Positions 18,656-27,877 of a stretch of 64,000 bases of DNA are shown piece by piece. This DNA comes from FEB-25 sp963726315. GTDB taxonomy: Bacteria > Chloroflexota > Anaerolineae > Anaerolineales > UBA4823. Position 1 is the stretch's first letter. The number at the start of each line of letters is the position of its first letter. The stretch spans positions 1,922,001 to 1,986,000 of the forward strand of contig CAVSBZ010000005.1 in NCBI GenBank assembly GCA_963726315.1, read 5' to 3'. The translations under genes and the position numbers were made by a program. The notes under the pieces are model-generated. The model worked only from the letters and a program-made list of their open reading frames with translations, did not search any database and was not told the origin of the DNA.

Positions 18656-19963
18656 TTATAACAAGGATATCGCCTGGGCAATCGTCTGGCGGAAGTCAGG
18701 ACGGTTGAATTTCCTCCATAATTCGGGGAACGAGGCGGTTAATCGGAAGCGTTCTGCATTTAAGTACGCCAGGTAACTGACAATAGGCTCAGGGTTTAAA
18801 CGCTCAGCGATGGGTATTTGGGTTTGTTGTTTATCCCATTTCTTCAAAAACCCACTGACCAGCTGGCAGGCTACATCCGCATCGTGCAGCTCACCCAGGC
18901 GGTCTTGCAGTTGTTTTATTTCGTTGACAGCCTGGTTGGCACCTTCCCCGAGAATTTCCTTGAAGTATTCAAGTGTATAGCGGAATTTCTTGAATTCGAT
19001 CCGAAGTGCATGCAGCTGAGTGACCGAGGCGGTGGGCAGGATGCCTTCGTAGGACCTGACCGCCGCGTAGCGGCTATAGACCAATACCGGGACAGCATCT
19101 CGCAGGAGTGAATTCCTGCCTCCATTTTGGACCAGCGGAGAATCAAGCTGTTCAGGTGCCTGTAAGAAGAGGTTGAAATTATATTTAAAGTTAGCGTATT
19201 GCTCACTTTGCAGGTGCTTTAGCATTTTGGTGCGCTGCTGGTCAATTGTGCTCTGCCAGTCAGCTAACAAGGGTCCCAAACCAGGGCGTTGGTCCTCTTT
19301 GAGTTTCCTCTGATAGTTCACAGCATTTTCCACGATAACATCCAAATCCCGTACCTGACCTAACACCCTCCCAACTGTACGTAGTCCCTTGAGATGACGC
19401 TTCATAATTTTTGGCTCAAAAGCGGAGCTAAAAATATCAAAAGCAGATCGCATGCGGCGTGTGGCTACACGCATATCATGCAATTCTTCAATGTTCTCGC
19501 CCACCAAAGTGCCTGGCTCATGGCACAGCATCTCCGCAAAGTAAAACGACCATACTTTTTTACCGGCTGACGCAAGGCTATCATCAGGATTGATCCCAAT
19601 GGTCTCCCTGGGCTGTGGTACCGGTATTTCCAAGCTGGCGGGTACTTCTATCGATGGTTCAGCTACTACAGTATCCAATCCCAAACTATCCTGTGGTAAA
19701 TTTTGTTCTGCTACCACTGGTTCTGTTGGTGATGCAGTCTCCGAATCCGGGCTAAAGATGCCCATTCCTTTAGCAATAAACTGACGCTTCCAGAAGCGTG
19801 CTCTACCACGTGAAATCCCGGCATCCATCGCTGCCTTGATCGTTGGTTTTCCATCTGCATAACCTAATATCAGACTAGCGCGGTGGCTTAGCAATTCTGT
19901 ACCGCTTTGAGACAATTCAACCAATTGCAGTCGTTCCTCGTCAGAGAGCATGATAATGGGCAT
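18656..19963 (-). CDS. CHAD domain protein with N-terminal helix-turn-helix
   Basis: The C-terminal 270 residues form a CHAD domain, with conserved basic residues in LHDMRVATRRMRSAF and LRIEFKKFRYTLEYF. CHAD domains bind inorganic polyphosphate and are often tied to polyphosphate granules. Residues 1-65 resemble the HTH of IS630-type transposases (ELSHRASLILGYADG-like segment, then GISRGRARFWKRQF). A Pro/Glu-rich linker joins the two. I prefer the ATG at 19963 because TATAAT ends seven bases upstream of it; the ATG at 19972 overlaps that -10 box. No ppk or CYTH gene is next to it. Confidence 0.82.
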   Translation of the reverse strand: MPIIMLSDEERLQLVELSQSGTELLSHRASLILGYADGKPTIKAAMDAGISRGRARFWKRQFIAKGMGIFSPDSETASPTEPVVAEQNLPQDSLGLDTVVAEPSIEVPASLEIPVPQPRETIGINPDDSLASAGKKVWSFYFAEMLCHEPGTLVGENIEELHDMRVATRRMRSAFDIFSSAFEPKIMKRHLKGLRTVGRVLGQVRDLDVIVENAVNYQRKLKEDQRPGLGPLLADWQSTIDQQRTKMLKHLQSEQYANFKYNFNLFLQAPEQLDSPLVQNGGRNSLLRDAVPVLVYSRYAAVRSYEGILPTASVTQLHALRIEFKKFRYTLEYFKEILGEGANQAVNEIKQLQDRLGELHDADVACQLVSGFLKKWDKQQTQIPIAERLNPEPIVSYLAYLNAERFRLTASFPELWRKFNRPDFRQTIAQAISLL

Positions 19964-19979
19964 GGAATTCATTATAGCA
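19964..19979 (-). promoter_or_regulatory. Extended -10 leaderless promoter of the CHAD gene
   Basis: On the minus strand the sequence reads TGCTATAAT, a perfect extended -10, seven bases before the ATG at 19963. There is no room for a Shine-Dalgarno site. Confidence 0.6.
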
Positions 19980-19991
19980 TACCGGTATACA

Positions 19992-20975
19992 TTAATTATT
20001 TAGCTTCTTTGCATCTACCAAACCTTTGATCTCGGCATCGACCATGATCTGCACTAATTGTTCAAAAGATGTCTCCGTTTGCCAATTTAACATTTGTTTT
20101 GCTTTTCTGGGGTTCCCTACCAACAGCTCGACGTCTGCAGGGCGCATATAGAGTGGGTCTTGAAGTACATAATCTCTATAATCCAATCCCAGGCAGCCAA
20201 ATGCAAGCTCGGTGAATTCCCTGACTGAGTGGGTATGCCCTGTAGCCAGCACGAAATCTTCCGGCTGTTCCTGTTGCAGGATCATCCACATTCCCCGTAC
20301 ATAATCTGGCGCAAATCCCCAGTCTCGCTGTGCATCAAGATTCCCAAGACGTAATTCCTTCTCCAGATTTTGCTTGATCCTCGCAGCTCCCCGGGCAATT
20401 TTCCGGGTGACAAACTCGTGGCCACGTCGTGGGCTTTCATGGTTAAAACAGATCCCAGAGCAAGCAAACAGGTTGTAACTTTCACGGTAATTCACCGTAA
20501 TCCAATGACCATACAGCTTGGCAACTCCATATGGGCTGCGTGGATAGAAAGGTGTGCTCTCAGATTGAGGCGATTCATGTACCTTGCCAAACATCTCGCT
20601 CGTGCTTGCCTGATAGAATTTGATATCCGGGTCGACCAGTCTGATTGCATCCAATACCCGGGTAACCCCCAATGCGGTCACTTCTCCGGTGAACACCGGT
20701 TGGACCCACGAAGTTTGGACGAATGACTGCGCTGCCAGGTTATACACTTCGCTGGGGCGGTGTGTTTTGATGATGTCAATTACGGAAATCTGGTCCATCA
20801 GGTCGCCGGAGACGATGGTGATCTTATCTTGAATGTGCTCAATACGCTCGAAATTAATCGTGCTTGAGCGTCGCACCATACCGATGACCTCATAACCCTG
20901 TTCGAGTAAAAATTCTGCCAGGTACGACCCATCCTGACCAGTTATCCCCGTAATTAACGCCCGTTTATTCGCCAT
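19992..20975 (-). CDS. gmd: GDP-mannose 4,6-dehydratase
   Basis: The enzyme converts GDP-mannose to GDP-4-keto-6-deoxymannose, precursor of GDP-fucose, rhamnose or perosamine for surface glycans. At 327 residues it has the NADP-binding ITGITGQDGSYLAEFL, the catalytic Thr/Ser in STSEMFGKV and the YxxxK pair in PRSPYGVAKLYGHW. AAAGGAG precedes the ATG. No glycan cluster surrounds it: the neighbours are a CHAD gene and a long gap. Confidence 0.95.
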   Translation of the reverse strand: MANKRALITGITGQDGSYLAEFLLEQGYEVIGMVRRSSTINFERIEHIQDKITIVSGDLMDQISVIDIIKTHRPSEVYNLAAQSFVQTSWVQPVFTGEVTALGVTRVLDAIRLVDPDIKFYQASTSEMFGKVHESPQSESTPFYPRSPYGVAKLYGHWITVNYRESYNLFACSGICFNHESPRRGHEFVTRKIARGAARIKQNLEKELRLGNLDAQRDWGFAPDYVRGMWMILQQEQPEDFVLATGHTHSVREFTELAFGCLGLDYRDYVLQDPLYMRPADVELLVGNPRKAKQMLNWQTETSFEQLVQIMVDAEIKGLVDAKKLNN

Positions 20976-21543
20976 TCAGTACTCCTTTCTTTCGCTTAAG
21001 CATAACAGGTCGTCTCGAATTTGTCTGCTGATTGGATTAGCAAATTTTACTTCCATTTGGGATATATTGAACCTGTAAGGTTGAGACAACCGTGATCCAT
21101 CTTGCATATCTACGCCAAAAGCATAATTAGACCTGGCACAGCTTGTATAACTGGTTAGCTATGTTGCAGGTCGCGTTTTCACATAGTGCGATGGATATGA
21201 CCATCCCCATTAAGCCCAGCATTTCATAAATATCCGGACCTTTCAAGGTATCACCATTCGTTCTTGTCGAGGGTAGGACTACCCAAAGGCTATAGCCGAG
21301 CGTCTTCCCAGGCTGGCTAACCTATGGGTGTAACTTGAACTTGGTCTGGCGTTGTAAAAGAACGACGCAAATAGGCTTGCGAGGTTGGATGTCCCTGGTA
21401 TTAAATTGAAAGACGCGATAGAAATTCGATAAAAAATCCTCATCTCATCTTGAAGCGTGTAACAATTCTTATCTTGATGAATAAGAAAGAAGTGTTTTAT
21501 TAAGCATAAAACAGATCCTGGTCGAAATAAACGATCAAATCCC
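20976..21543. other. 568-base gap without a recognisable gene
   Basis: This stretch lies upstream of gmd and downstream of the DUF58 gene. It contains the gmd ribosome binding site near 20980-20985. I found no credible coding frame, RNA gene or long repeat in it. Confidence 0.4.
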
Positions 21544-22809
21544 TCATCTGCCAGCATAGCCGTTCGATAAAGCTGCGGATAAATCAGCACCGTTCTTGAC
21601 AATTCTCGTAGGCACGCCGAGCAAAGTAATACTCTCCACCAGCTGACCAGACCCCTCGGGAGCACCAAATGTAGATGCATCCAGGATGATAACGATGGGT
21701 TTCAAACCCCGTTGTAATAGAAAATCCACGATCAAGGCTATTTCTCTCGACGACGAAGGGGTGATGAGCACCACAGTGCTGCCTCGCACCATGTGTTTTA
21801 CCTGGGTTTCGATCAATGCGCGTAATGGAAGGTTTCCTTCTGCCTGGGTCAATGCCAAGGCTTCCAGGATTTTTCCCAATTGGCGGGCTCCCCGGTCTGG
21901 TGAAATCAAAGCCAGGTGCTTGCCTGAACATACGAAACCCACAGCCCTACCCCGGCGTAAATAATCCCTTACCAATGAGGCTGCGATACATACCCCATAT
22001 TCCTCTGTCGAAGGGGGTAATGCTACCTTACCCGTATGGCTCCACAAATCCTTTACATGCATCTCTTGAGGCGGTTGTGGCAATGATGCCTGGACCGATT
22101 CAGCAGCGTCTAAAAATATCCAAACATCTGCCAGAGGATCGAGCTCGAACTCCTTTACAATTAACCTTCCCCTCCTTGCGGTGCTGAGCCAATGGATGCG
22201 GTTGAGTGGATCTCCCGTAGAGTATTCTCGCACACCGGCCGCGTTCGGTGTTACCTGGTGAGTCCGCCGTCGTAATGCTTCACCGCCAGGCAGCAAACCG
22301 GGTGGGTTGGGAAATCCGCGCACATCCACCATCATGGGATAAACCAGCAAGGAATCTTCTTCCTGGATGGAGTGCTCGACTGGAAACAGTCCAAACAAAT
22401 CACCAGTGGCAATGACCGTTGGGCCAAGAGGAAACACTCCCCGGCGAGTAAGGCGCACGCGGGCAACATAGGATCTACCTTGCTTACCTTTCAGCATGGT
22501 AAGAACCCGCGATCCATCACCGCCAGGTAGGGTTGATTCGTCTCTCACTTCCAGCCATAGGCGGGGAAAACGATTTTGGTTTTGTACCTCAAATTTTTCT
22601 TCAAATATTTGACCCACTTGCGCCCGCAACGTCCGCGCTGAACGTGAGAATTTCAATCCGCTCAAGGAGAAAACGGACCAAAGCCATGAGCCAAAGAACA
22701 GCAAAGCCCAAAAAATTGACAGCCTATAATAAAGCTTTCCCCCAGTCGCGAGTCCCGCGATTAGGCTGAGGGCGAATAAGGCCAGTACAACTTTTTGCCC
22801 AGTAGTCAT
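21544..22809 (-). CDS. DUF58 domain protein
   Basis: A 421-residue protein with two N-terminal membrane helices (about residues 6-22 and 28-46). The DUF58 signature REYSTGDPLNRIHWLSTARR is followed by LIVKEFELD. A von Willebrand A-like region follows. DUF58 proteins act with MoxR AAA ATPases; the partner is the immediately upstream gene, whose stop overlaps this ATG (ATGA). Such pairs are thought to help metal insertion or complex maturation at the membrane. No transglutaminase or VWA gene follows here, unlike many DUF58 operons. Confidence 0.88.
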   Translation of the reverse strand: MTTGQKVVLALFALSLIAGLATGGKLYYRLSIFWALLFFGSWLWSVFSLSGLKFSRSARTLRAQVGQIFEEKFEVQNQNRFPRLWLEVRDESTLPGGDGSRVLTMLKGKQGRSYVARVRLTRRGVFPLGPTVIATGDLFGLFPVEHSIQEEDSLLVYPMMVDVRGFPNPPGLLPGGEALRRRTHQVTPNAAGVREYSTGDPLNRIHWLSTARRGRLIVKEFELDPLADVWIFLDAAESVQASLPQPPQEMHVKDLWSHTGKVALPPSTEEYGVCIAASLVRDYLRRGRAVGFVCSGKHLALISPDRGARQLGKILEALALTQAEGNLPLRALIETQVKHMVRGSTVVLITPSSSREIALIVDFLLQRGLKPIVIILDASTFGAPEGSGQLVESITLLGVPTRIVKNGADLSAALSNGYAGR

Positions 22810-23768
22810 ACTTCAGATCTGGCCTTTAAATCTCCCCCAGGTACGGGAACAAGACCGATGATCTCATCGAGCACCTGGTCGCTGCTAAGATCGCGTAGTC
22901 GGGCAGCTGGACCCAGGATCACCCGGTGAGATAGCGCGGGCTTGATCAGAGCCTTGATATCATCTGGCAAGACAAAATCACGTCCCTGCATGGCTGCCAT
23001 TGCCTGGCCTGTCCTGAATAACGCCAGACTGCCTCGTGGGCTGGCGCCCAGGTATACATCTGCGTGCTTGCGGGTCTGGTGGGTTAATTCAACGATATAG
23101 TGCTTTACCCCAGGAGCTACATAAACAGACTTAATTGCTTCCTGTGCTTGTATAAGCTCCTCGGCTGAGGCAACTTGCTGTAAATCATTTACCGGGTGTT
23201 GGAATTGCTGCCTTTCAAGGATATTAATCTCATCATTGAGATCCGGGTATCCCAACCTTAACCGCATCAAGAAACGATCCAATTGTGCTTCAGGTAGTGG
23301 GAAAGTCCCTTCATACTCGATTGGATTCTGGGTTGCCAACACCATGAACGGTTTCGGCAGAATATGGGTGACGCCATCTGCAGTCACTTGATGTTCTTCC
23401 ATGGCTTCCAACAAGGCTGCTTGTGTCTTAGGCGTCGCCCGGTTGATTTCATCAGCCAGCACAATTTGAGCCATGATGGGTCCGGGGCGAAACTCAAACT
23501 GCGTGCTCACCTGGTTATAAATGGATACACCTGTGACATCGCTGGGGAGCATGTCTGGTGTAAACTGGATCCGGCTGAATTCGCAGCCTAATGATTTTGC
23601 CAAGCTGCGGGCAAGAACTGTTTTTCCTACCCCGGGGACGTCCTCTATCAGCAAATGCCCCTGGCAAATCAAACTAATGATTGCCAGCTCAACGGGGCCA
23701 CGTTTACCCACGATCACTTTTTCAATATTATTGACAATTTTCTCGGTAAAGGTCTGTATATCTGTCAT
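22806..23768 (-). CDS. MoxR family AAA ATPase
   Basis: A 320-residue AAA ATPase. Walker A is in EDVPGVGKTVLARSLA, Walker B in VLADEINRATPKTQ, sensor 1 in VLATQNPIEYEGTFPLPEAQ. The C-terminal lid ends with RDLSSDQVLDEIIG. The start is the ATG at 23768 (MTDIQTFTEK) with GGAG six bases before it; the in-frame TTG at 23780 is unlikely. It overlaps the DUF58 gene by four bases, forming a MoxR-DUF58 chaperone operon. Confidence 0.93.
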   Translation of the reverse strand: MTDIQTFTEKIVNNIEKVIVGKRGPVELAIISLICQGHLLIEDVPGVGKTVLARSLAKSLGCEFSRIQFTPDMLPSDVTGVSIYNQVSTQFEFRPGPIMAQIVLADEINRATPKTQAALLEAMEEHQVTADGVTHILPKPFMVLATQNPIEYEGTFPLPEAQLDRFLMRLRLGYPDLNDEINILERQQFQHPVNDLQQVASAEELIQAQEAIKSVYVAPGVKHYIVELTHQTRKHADVYLGASPRGSLALFRTGQAMAAMQGRDFVLPDDIKALIKPALSHRVILGPAARLRDLSSDQVLDEIIGLVPVPGGDLKARSEV

Positions 23769-23936
23769 GCTAAACTCCAATTGCCAATTTATAGGTGAAA
23801 TTACCTACCCCATGCAAATATTATCATAGATTCAGAGGCGGGCACCTATACATCTACTCAGGCTTGCAGCACCAGGTTCACTCTCAGCCTCTCTTCTTAG
23901 GTTTTATGCTAAAATGCAAAAGGAGGAAAACTGCCA

Positions 23937-24884
23937 ATGCCAACCAAGGTCATCCTAAACCCTTATGCAGGCCGGTGGAAAGGCCTGCAGAAACGTGAAG
24001 AAGTCGAGCAATCCTTAAAATCTGCGGGGATTGAGTTTGACCTGGTGATGACGGAAGCACCCAATCATGGAACCGAGCTGGCTTTCCAGGCTGCGAAAAA
24101 TAGTTTTTCTCCCATCGTATCAGCCGGGGGAGATGGAAGTGTGAGCGAGGTGATGAACGGAATCGTGTCTGCTGCCCAGGAAAGTGGAACTGAACCCACA
24201 CCGCTGGGAATTCTACCGTTGGGATCAGCCAATGATCTGATGGTCAACCTGGGTATCTCGACGAATATCCAGGAGGCTGTCGGGGTAATAGCTTCCGGGC
24301 ACACCAGGCGGATCGACCTGGGTGAAGTAACCGCCCGTGAAATCGCCGGTGGTGAACCGAAGCGGAGATACTTCGATAATAACAGTGCGATTGGGTTGGA
24401 GCCCTGCATTACCCTGATCCAGCAGCGAATTTTCTGGTTACGCGGCAACCTTCGATATGTCGTTGCTGCACTGCTCGGTGTAGCGCAGAATCCACAGTGG
24501 GAGATGCACTTACAATGGGAAGGCGGAGAATACAATGGCCCCGCCACCCTGGTAACGGCTGGTAATAATCCTCTCACCGGCGGTGTCTTTTATATGGCGC
24601 CGCATGCCGATCCATTTGATGGAAAATTGGATTGCGTGTTTGGATCCATGCCTTCCAGGTTGAAAATATTAAACCTGCTCCCAAGGACGATGAAATCTGG
24701 ACCAGGCAGCTATGTGGAACACCCCGCGATTCATGAAATCAAGGTTAGCTGGTTAAAGATCCACACTGACCAACCAACTCCTCTGCATGCCGACGGTGAA
24801 ATCCAATTCGAAGCCACCCAGGATATTGAATATCACATCCTGCCTGATTACCTGCCGGTGCTGATGAATGCAGAACCCCGCTAA
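23937..24884 (+). CDS. Diacylglycerol/lipid kinase (DgkB/YegS family)
   Basis: A 315-residue lipid kinase. The nucleotide-binding loop is in SAGGDGSVSEVMNG and the second signature in LPLGSANDLMVNL; the C-terminal region contains the expected TPLHADGE. Such enzymes phosphorylate diacylglycerol or related lipids at the inner membrane. AAAGGAGG lies nine bases before the ATG. Its end overlaps the next methyltransferase gene by 17 bases, so the two are coupled. Confidence 0.88.
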   Translation: MPTKVILNPYAGRWKGLQKREEVEQSLKSAGIEFDLVMTEAPNHGTELAFQAAKNSFSPIVSAGGDGSVSEVMNGIVSAAQESGTEPTPLGILPLGSANDLMVNLGISTNIQEAVGVIASGHTRRIDLGEVTAREIAGGEPKRRYFDNNSAIGLEPCITLIQQRIFWLRGNLRYVVAALLGVAQNPQWEMHLQWEGGEYNGPATLVTAGNNPLTGGVFYMAPHADPFDGKLDCVFGSMPSRLKILNLLPRTMKSGPGSYVEHPAIHEIKVSWLKIHTDQPTPLHADGEIQFEATQDIEYHILPDYLPVLMNAEPR

Positions 24885-25560
24885 TCTGGGGAGCAGAACC
24901 CCTTTATCTCCTGGAATTCGCCTCCTCGCATCTTTCTTACGCTTGTTTTTCAAGCTTCTATATCACCAGTTAGCGTGGACGTATGATTGGGTAGCTTGGA
25001 TTGTATCTTTAGGCTCATGGCAAAAATGGGTTTTATCTGTTGTACCCTACCTGGAAGGTCCGAGAACGCTTGAGATTGGCTTTGGACCAGGTCACCTGCA
25101 GGAAGCGTTGAGCCGGAAGGGGATTACTATCTTCGGGCTTGATGAAAGTGTTCAGATGGGGCAAACTGCGCAGCGACGACTGATAAGATTAGGGTTCCAT
25201 CCGAATTTAATCCGTGGTGATGCACTGGCGATACCGTTTGCGGCATGTAGTTTTCACCACGTGGTCATGACTTTCCCTTCGGAATATATACTAAATCCGG
25301 TCTCCCTGGCAGAGATCCACCGTGTTTTAACGGATGGTGGGACGGCGATCATGCTCCCGCTAGCCTGGATCACAGGAAAAAAGCCGCTTGAACGCACCGC
25401 TGCCTGGATTAACCGGATCACAGGGGAAGCTCCCGAATGGAATGAGAAATCCCTCGAACCTTTGAAAAATGCTGGATTTACCGTCAGCTGGGAGATGATT
25501 GAATTCGATTCGAGTAAAGCATTGCTGATCCGAATGGATAAACCCATTCCCGCTGCCTGA
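24868..25560 (+). CDS. Class I SAM-dependent methyltransferase
   Basis: A 230-residue methyltransferase with motif I in TLEIGFGPGHLQEAL, the acidic end of strand beta2 in IFGLDES and motif IV near RGDALAIPFA. An aromatic, hydrophobic N-terminus (FLRLFFKLLYHQLAWTYDWVAW) suggests membrane association or a lipid-like substrate, in keeping with its overlap with the lipid kinase gene. Substrate unknown. Confidence 0.82.
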   Translation: MQNPANLGSRTPLSPGIRLLASFLRLFFKLLYHQLAWTYDWVAWIVSLGSWQKWVLSVVPYLEGPRTLEIGFGPGHLQEALSRKGITIFGLDESVQMGQTAQRRLIRLGFHPNLIRGDALAIPFAACSFHHVVMTFPSEYILNPVSLAEIHRVLTDGGTAIMLPLAWITGKKPLERTAAWINRITGEAPEWNEKSLEPLKNAGFTVSWEMIEFDSSKALLIRMDKPIPAA

Positions 25561-25591
25561 GGTCTGTTGCCATTCAAGCGGGATATTGTTG

Positions 25592-25604
25592 TAAAATGTA
25601 GGGT
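25592..25604 (+). promoter_or_regulatory. Leaderless-type promoter of the phosphatase gene
   Basis: A -10-like TAAAAT at 25592-25597 lies seven bases before the ATG at 25605; a TTGCCA further upstream could be a poor -35. No usable Shine-Dalgarno site is present. Confidence 0.45.
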
Positions 25605-26309
25605 ATGGAAATCAAGCTGGCGGTTGCTAAAATCAATAAATATGCTACCTCCGAGAGCGGCAACTCAGTGGAAGTGGTAGAGCGCCCAAATGGGGGAATT
25701 TCAGTGGTCATGGCTGATGGGCAGAGCTCGGGTAAAGGTGCCAAGCATATTTCTTCATTGGTGGTTAGAAAGGTTATCTCACTGTTATCCGAGGGTGTGC
25801 GCGATGGTGCAGCAGCCAGGGCAGCTTCGGATTATCTCTTCACCGAGCGTAAAGGGAAAGTATCTGCAACGCTTAATATCGTCTCCATCGATTTGCAGAC
25901 TGCCACCATGGTGATCACACGCAACAATCCGCTGCCAGTACTCATTGCCTCTAATGAAGAAGTATGCGCCTTTGATGATGAATGTAATCCCATCGGTATC
26001 TATCGCGATACTCGCCCATTGATTAATGAAATGCCGCTCGAGCCCGGACTGACCGTGGTATTGTTTACCGATGGTTTGATCCATGCAGGTTCGCGGAGTG
26101 GGGAAAGCCTGGATGTGAAAACTTTTTTAGAAGCTCACATCGAGGAGGAGCTCACCGAACCGCAGATCATTGCAGACCAGCTCCTGTCTGATGCGATGCA
26201 GCTTGACCGGGGACGACCGGTGGATGATATTTCCGTAGTTGTCATCCAGGTGACCAGCCAGAACGTGGATTCGGTCCGGCGCATGACGGTTCAGCTCCCC
26301 CTTAATTAA
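25605..26309 (+). CDS. SpoIIE-type PP2C serine phosphatase
   Basis: A 234-residue stand-alone PP2C domain without sensor or membrane part. Metal-binding Asp residues are in VVMADGQSSGKG, VLFTDGLIHAG and PVDDISVVVIQ. SpoIIE/RsbU-type phosphatases dephosphorylate anti-anti-sigma factors in partner-switching. No STAS or anti-sigma gene is adjacent. The channel-like gene starts eight bases downstream. Confidence 0.85.
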   Translation: MEIKLAVAKINKYATSESGNSVEVVERPNGGISVVMADGQSSGKGAKHISSLVVRKVISLLSEGVRDGAAARAASDYLFTERKGKVSATLNIVSIDLQTATMVITRNNPLPVLIASNEEVCAFDDECNPIGIYRDTRPLINEMPLEPGLTVVLFTDGLIHAGSRSGESLDVKTFLEAHIEEELTEPQIIADQLLSDAMQLDRGRPVDDISVVVIQVTSQNVDSVRRMTVQLPLN

Positions 26310-26317
26310 ATATTCAA

Positions 26318-27394
26318 ATGCCAGACATCGCCTATCCCGCCTCTTCCTATCGAAACCGATCCCGAGCCAGGGAAATAAAAGCTGCCTGGCGCGACATTTG
26401 GTTATTATTAGGAAGATTTGCATCGCCGTTATTGATCTTTACCCTCGCAATTTTCGGGGGAGGGATTGCTTTCTATCTGTTGTCATTGGAAGCGGGAGAA
26501 CCATTGGGGAACCTGCTTGAAGGTATTTACCTGGTCTTGTCGATGACATTCTTGCAAACCAGCGGCGATTTTCCACATACCTGGTACCTCGGAATTTTTT
26601 ATTTCATAATGCCTGTGATTGGTCTTATCATACTGGCACAGGGTGTAGCAGAGTTTAGTGTGATGTTATTCAACCGCCGGGCACGTGGTAAAGAATGGGA
26701 GATAGCCGTGGCCTCTACATATAACAATCATATCATCCTGGTCGGTTTAGGGCACCTGGGATTTCGGGTGGCAGAAGAATTGATCAATATGGAGCAAGAC
26801 ATCGTCATTATTGAGACTAATCCAAAAGCCGATTTAACTGCCACAGTGAAAAAGATGGGCATCCCGGTGATCCAGGATGATGCCAGCCATGAGCTGACGC
26901 TGGAATCCGCGGGTGTCGAGCGAGCGAGGGCAATAATCCTCTGCATCCAAAATGACAGCCTGAACCTCAAGATTGCGCTTAAAGCCCAACGGCTAAATCC
27001 TAATATCCACGTAATCTTGCGAATATTTGATGATGATTTTGCCCAGGGGCTGCAAGAACAATTCGGGTACTCAGCTTTCAGTGCTACGGGGATGGCAGCA
27101 CCGGCTTTCGCGGCTGCGGCCTCAGGTGTAGACATGACCCGACCGATTACCGTCGAAGGTCAATCGATGAGCCTAGCTCATTTAAAGATTGAGCGGGAAT
27201 CGGTAATCAATAACCAGACGATCAGTGAAGTGGAACAAAAATATAAGCTCAGTGTGGTGTTCATCCGTAGAAACAGCAACTCAGATTTCCACCCACCTGC
27301 CGATTGCCGCTTGTCTGCTGAGGATGAGCTGGCGGTCTTGGGTGGGTTGAGTGAGATCAGAACACTGGCTATTGATAATCACTCCACCAGTTGA
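26318..27394 (+). CDS. Two-helix pore protein with TrkA-N (RCK) domain, no canonical K+ filter
   Basis: The 358-residue protein has two membrane helices (about residues 30-55 and 90-115) around a pore-like loop, then a Rossmann RCK domain (ILVGLGHLGFRVAEEL near residue 140) and a TrkA-C domain (from about 270). This is the MthK-type architecture, but the loop reads SMTFLQTSGDFPHTW, so the TVGYG filter is missing. It may be a non-selective channel or a sensor. Overlap and spacing put it with the phosphatase and the P-loop gene downstream. Confidence 0.78.
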   Translation: MPDIAYPASSYRNRSRAREIKAAWRDIWLLLGRFASPLLIFTLAIFGGGIAFYLLSLEAGEPLGNLLEGIYLVLSMTFLQTSGDFPHTWYLGIFYFIMPVIGLIILAQGVAEFSVMLFNRRARGKEWEIAVASTYNNHIILVGLGHLGFRVAEELINMEQDIVIIETNPKADLTATVKKMGIPVIQDDASHELTLESAGVERARAIILCIQNDSLNLKIALKAQRLNPNIHVILRIFDDDFAQGLQEQFGYSAFSATGMAAPAFAAAASGVDMTRPITVEGQSMSLAHLKIERESVINNQTISEVEQKYKLSVVFIRRNSNSDFHPPADCRLSAEDELAVLGGLSEIRTLAIDNHSTS

Positions 27395-27412
27395 GATTGA
27401 GAGCACAAGGAT

Positions 27413-27760
27413 ATGTTAATCGGGGTGGTAGGCTCATGTGGCGCCGGAAAATCCTCCCTGGTGGCGGGTTTAGTGGCGCACGGTTACACCGTCAGGCACA
27501 TAGCACAGGAACATTCATACGTGCCCGACATGTGGAAACGGCTGACCAACCCTGATATATTGATCTACCTGGATGTTACCTACGAAAACACCATCCTTAG
27601 GCGAAAATTGGATTGGAACATTGATGAATATGCTGAACAACAGCGCAGATTGAGGCACGCCCGCCAATATGCCGACTTGTACATGGATACAAACCCGATG
27701 ACTGTCCAGGAAGTCAGAGACAAGGCGCTGGCATTTATTGAGGCTTTTGCCCAGACATAA
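27413..27760 (+). CDS. Small P-loop NTPase/kinase-like protein
   Basis: A 115-residue protein, shorter than most kinases. The Walker A motif GSCGAGKSSLVAGL is at residues 7-20; LIYLDVTYENTI may supply the acidic residue, and an Arg-rich segment follows (RRLRHARQYAD). It resembles a minimal shikimate- or adenylate-kinase-like fold. Substrate unknown. It starts 18 bases after the channel gene, probably in the same operon. Confidence 0.68.
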   Translation: MLIGVVGSCGAGKSSLVAGLVAHGYTVRHIAQEHSYVPDMWKRLTNPDILIYLDVTYENTILRRKLDWNIDEYAEQQRRLRHARQYADLYMDTNPMTVQEVRDKALAFIEAFAQT

Positions 27761-27877
27761 ATCTATTAATAGACATTCCCATAGATAGGGAGTATAATTC
27801 GACCCGCCAGTCGATTTTGGCATCGTAGCCAGCATTCGGCTGGCGTTTGCGTGAATCATGGAGGTTGATACCAGTAA

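Noticed and set aside
21279..21680. Open frame of 133 codons on the minus strand
   Set aside because: It overlaps the end of the DUF58 gene in another frame, has no recognisable domain and no ribosome binding site.
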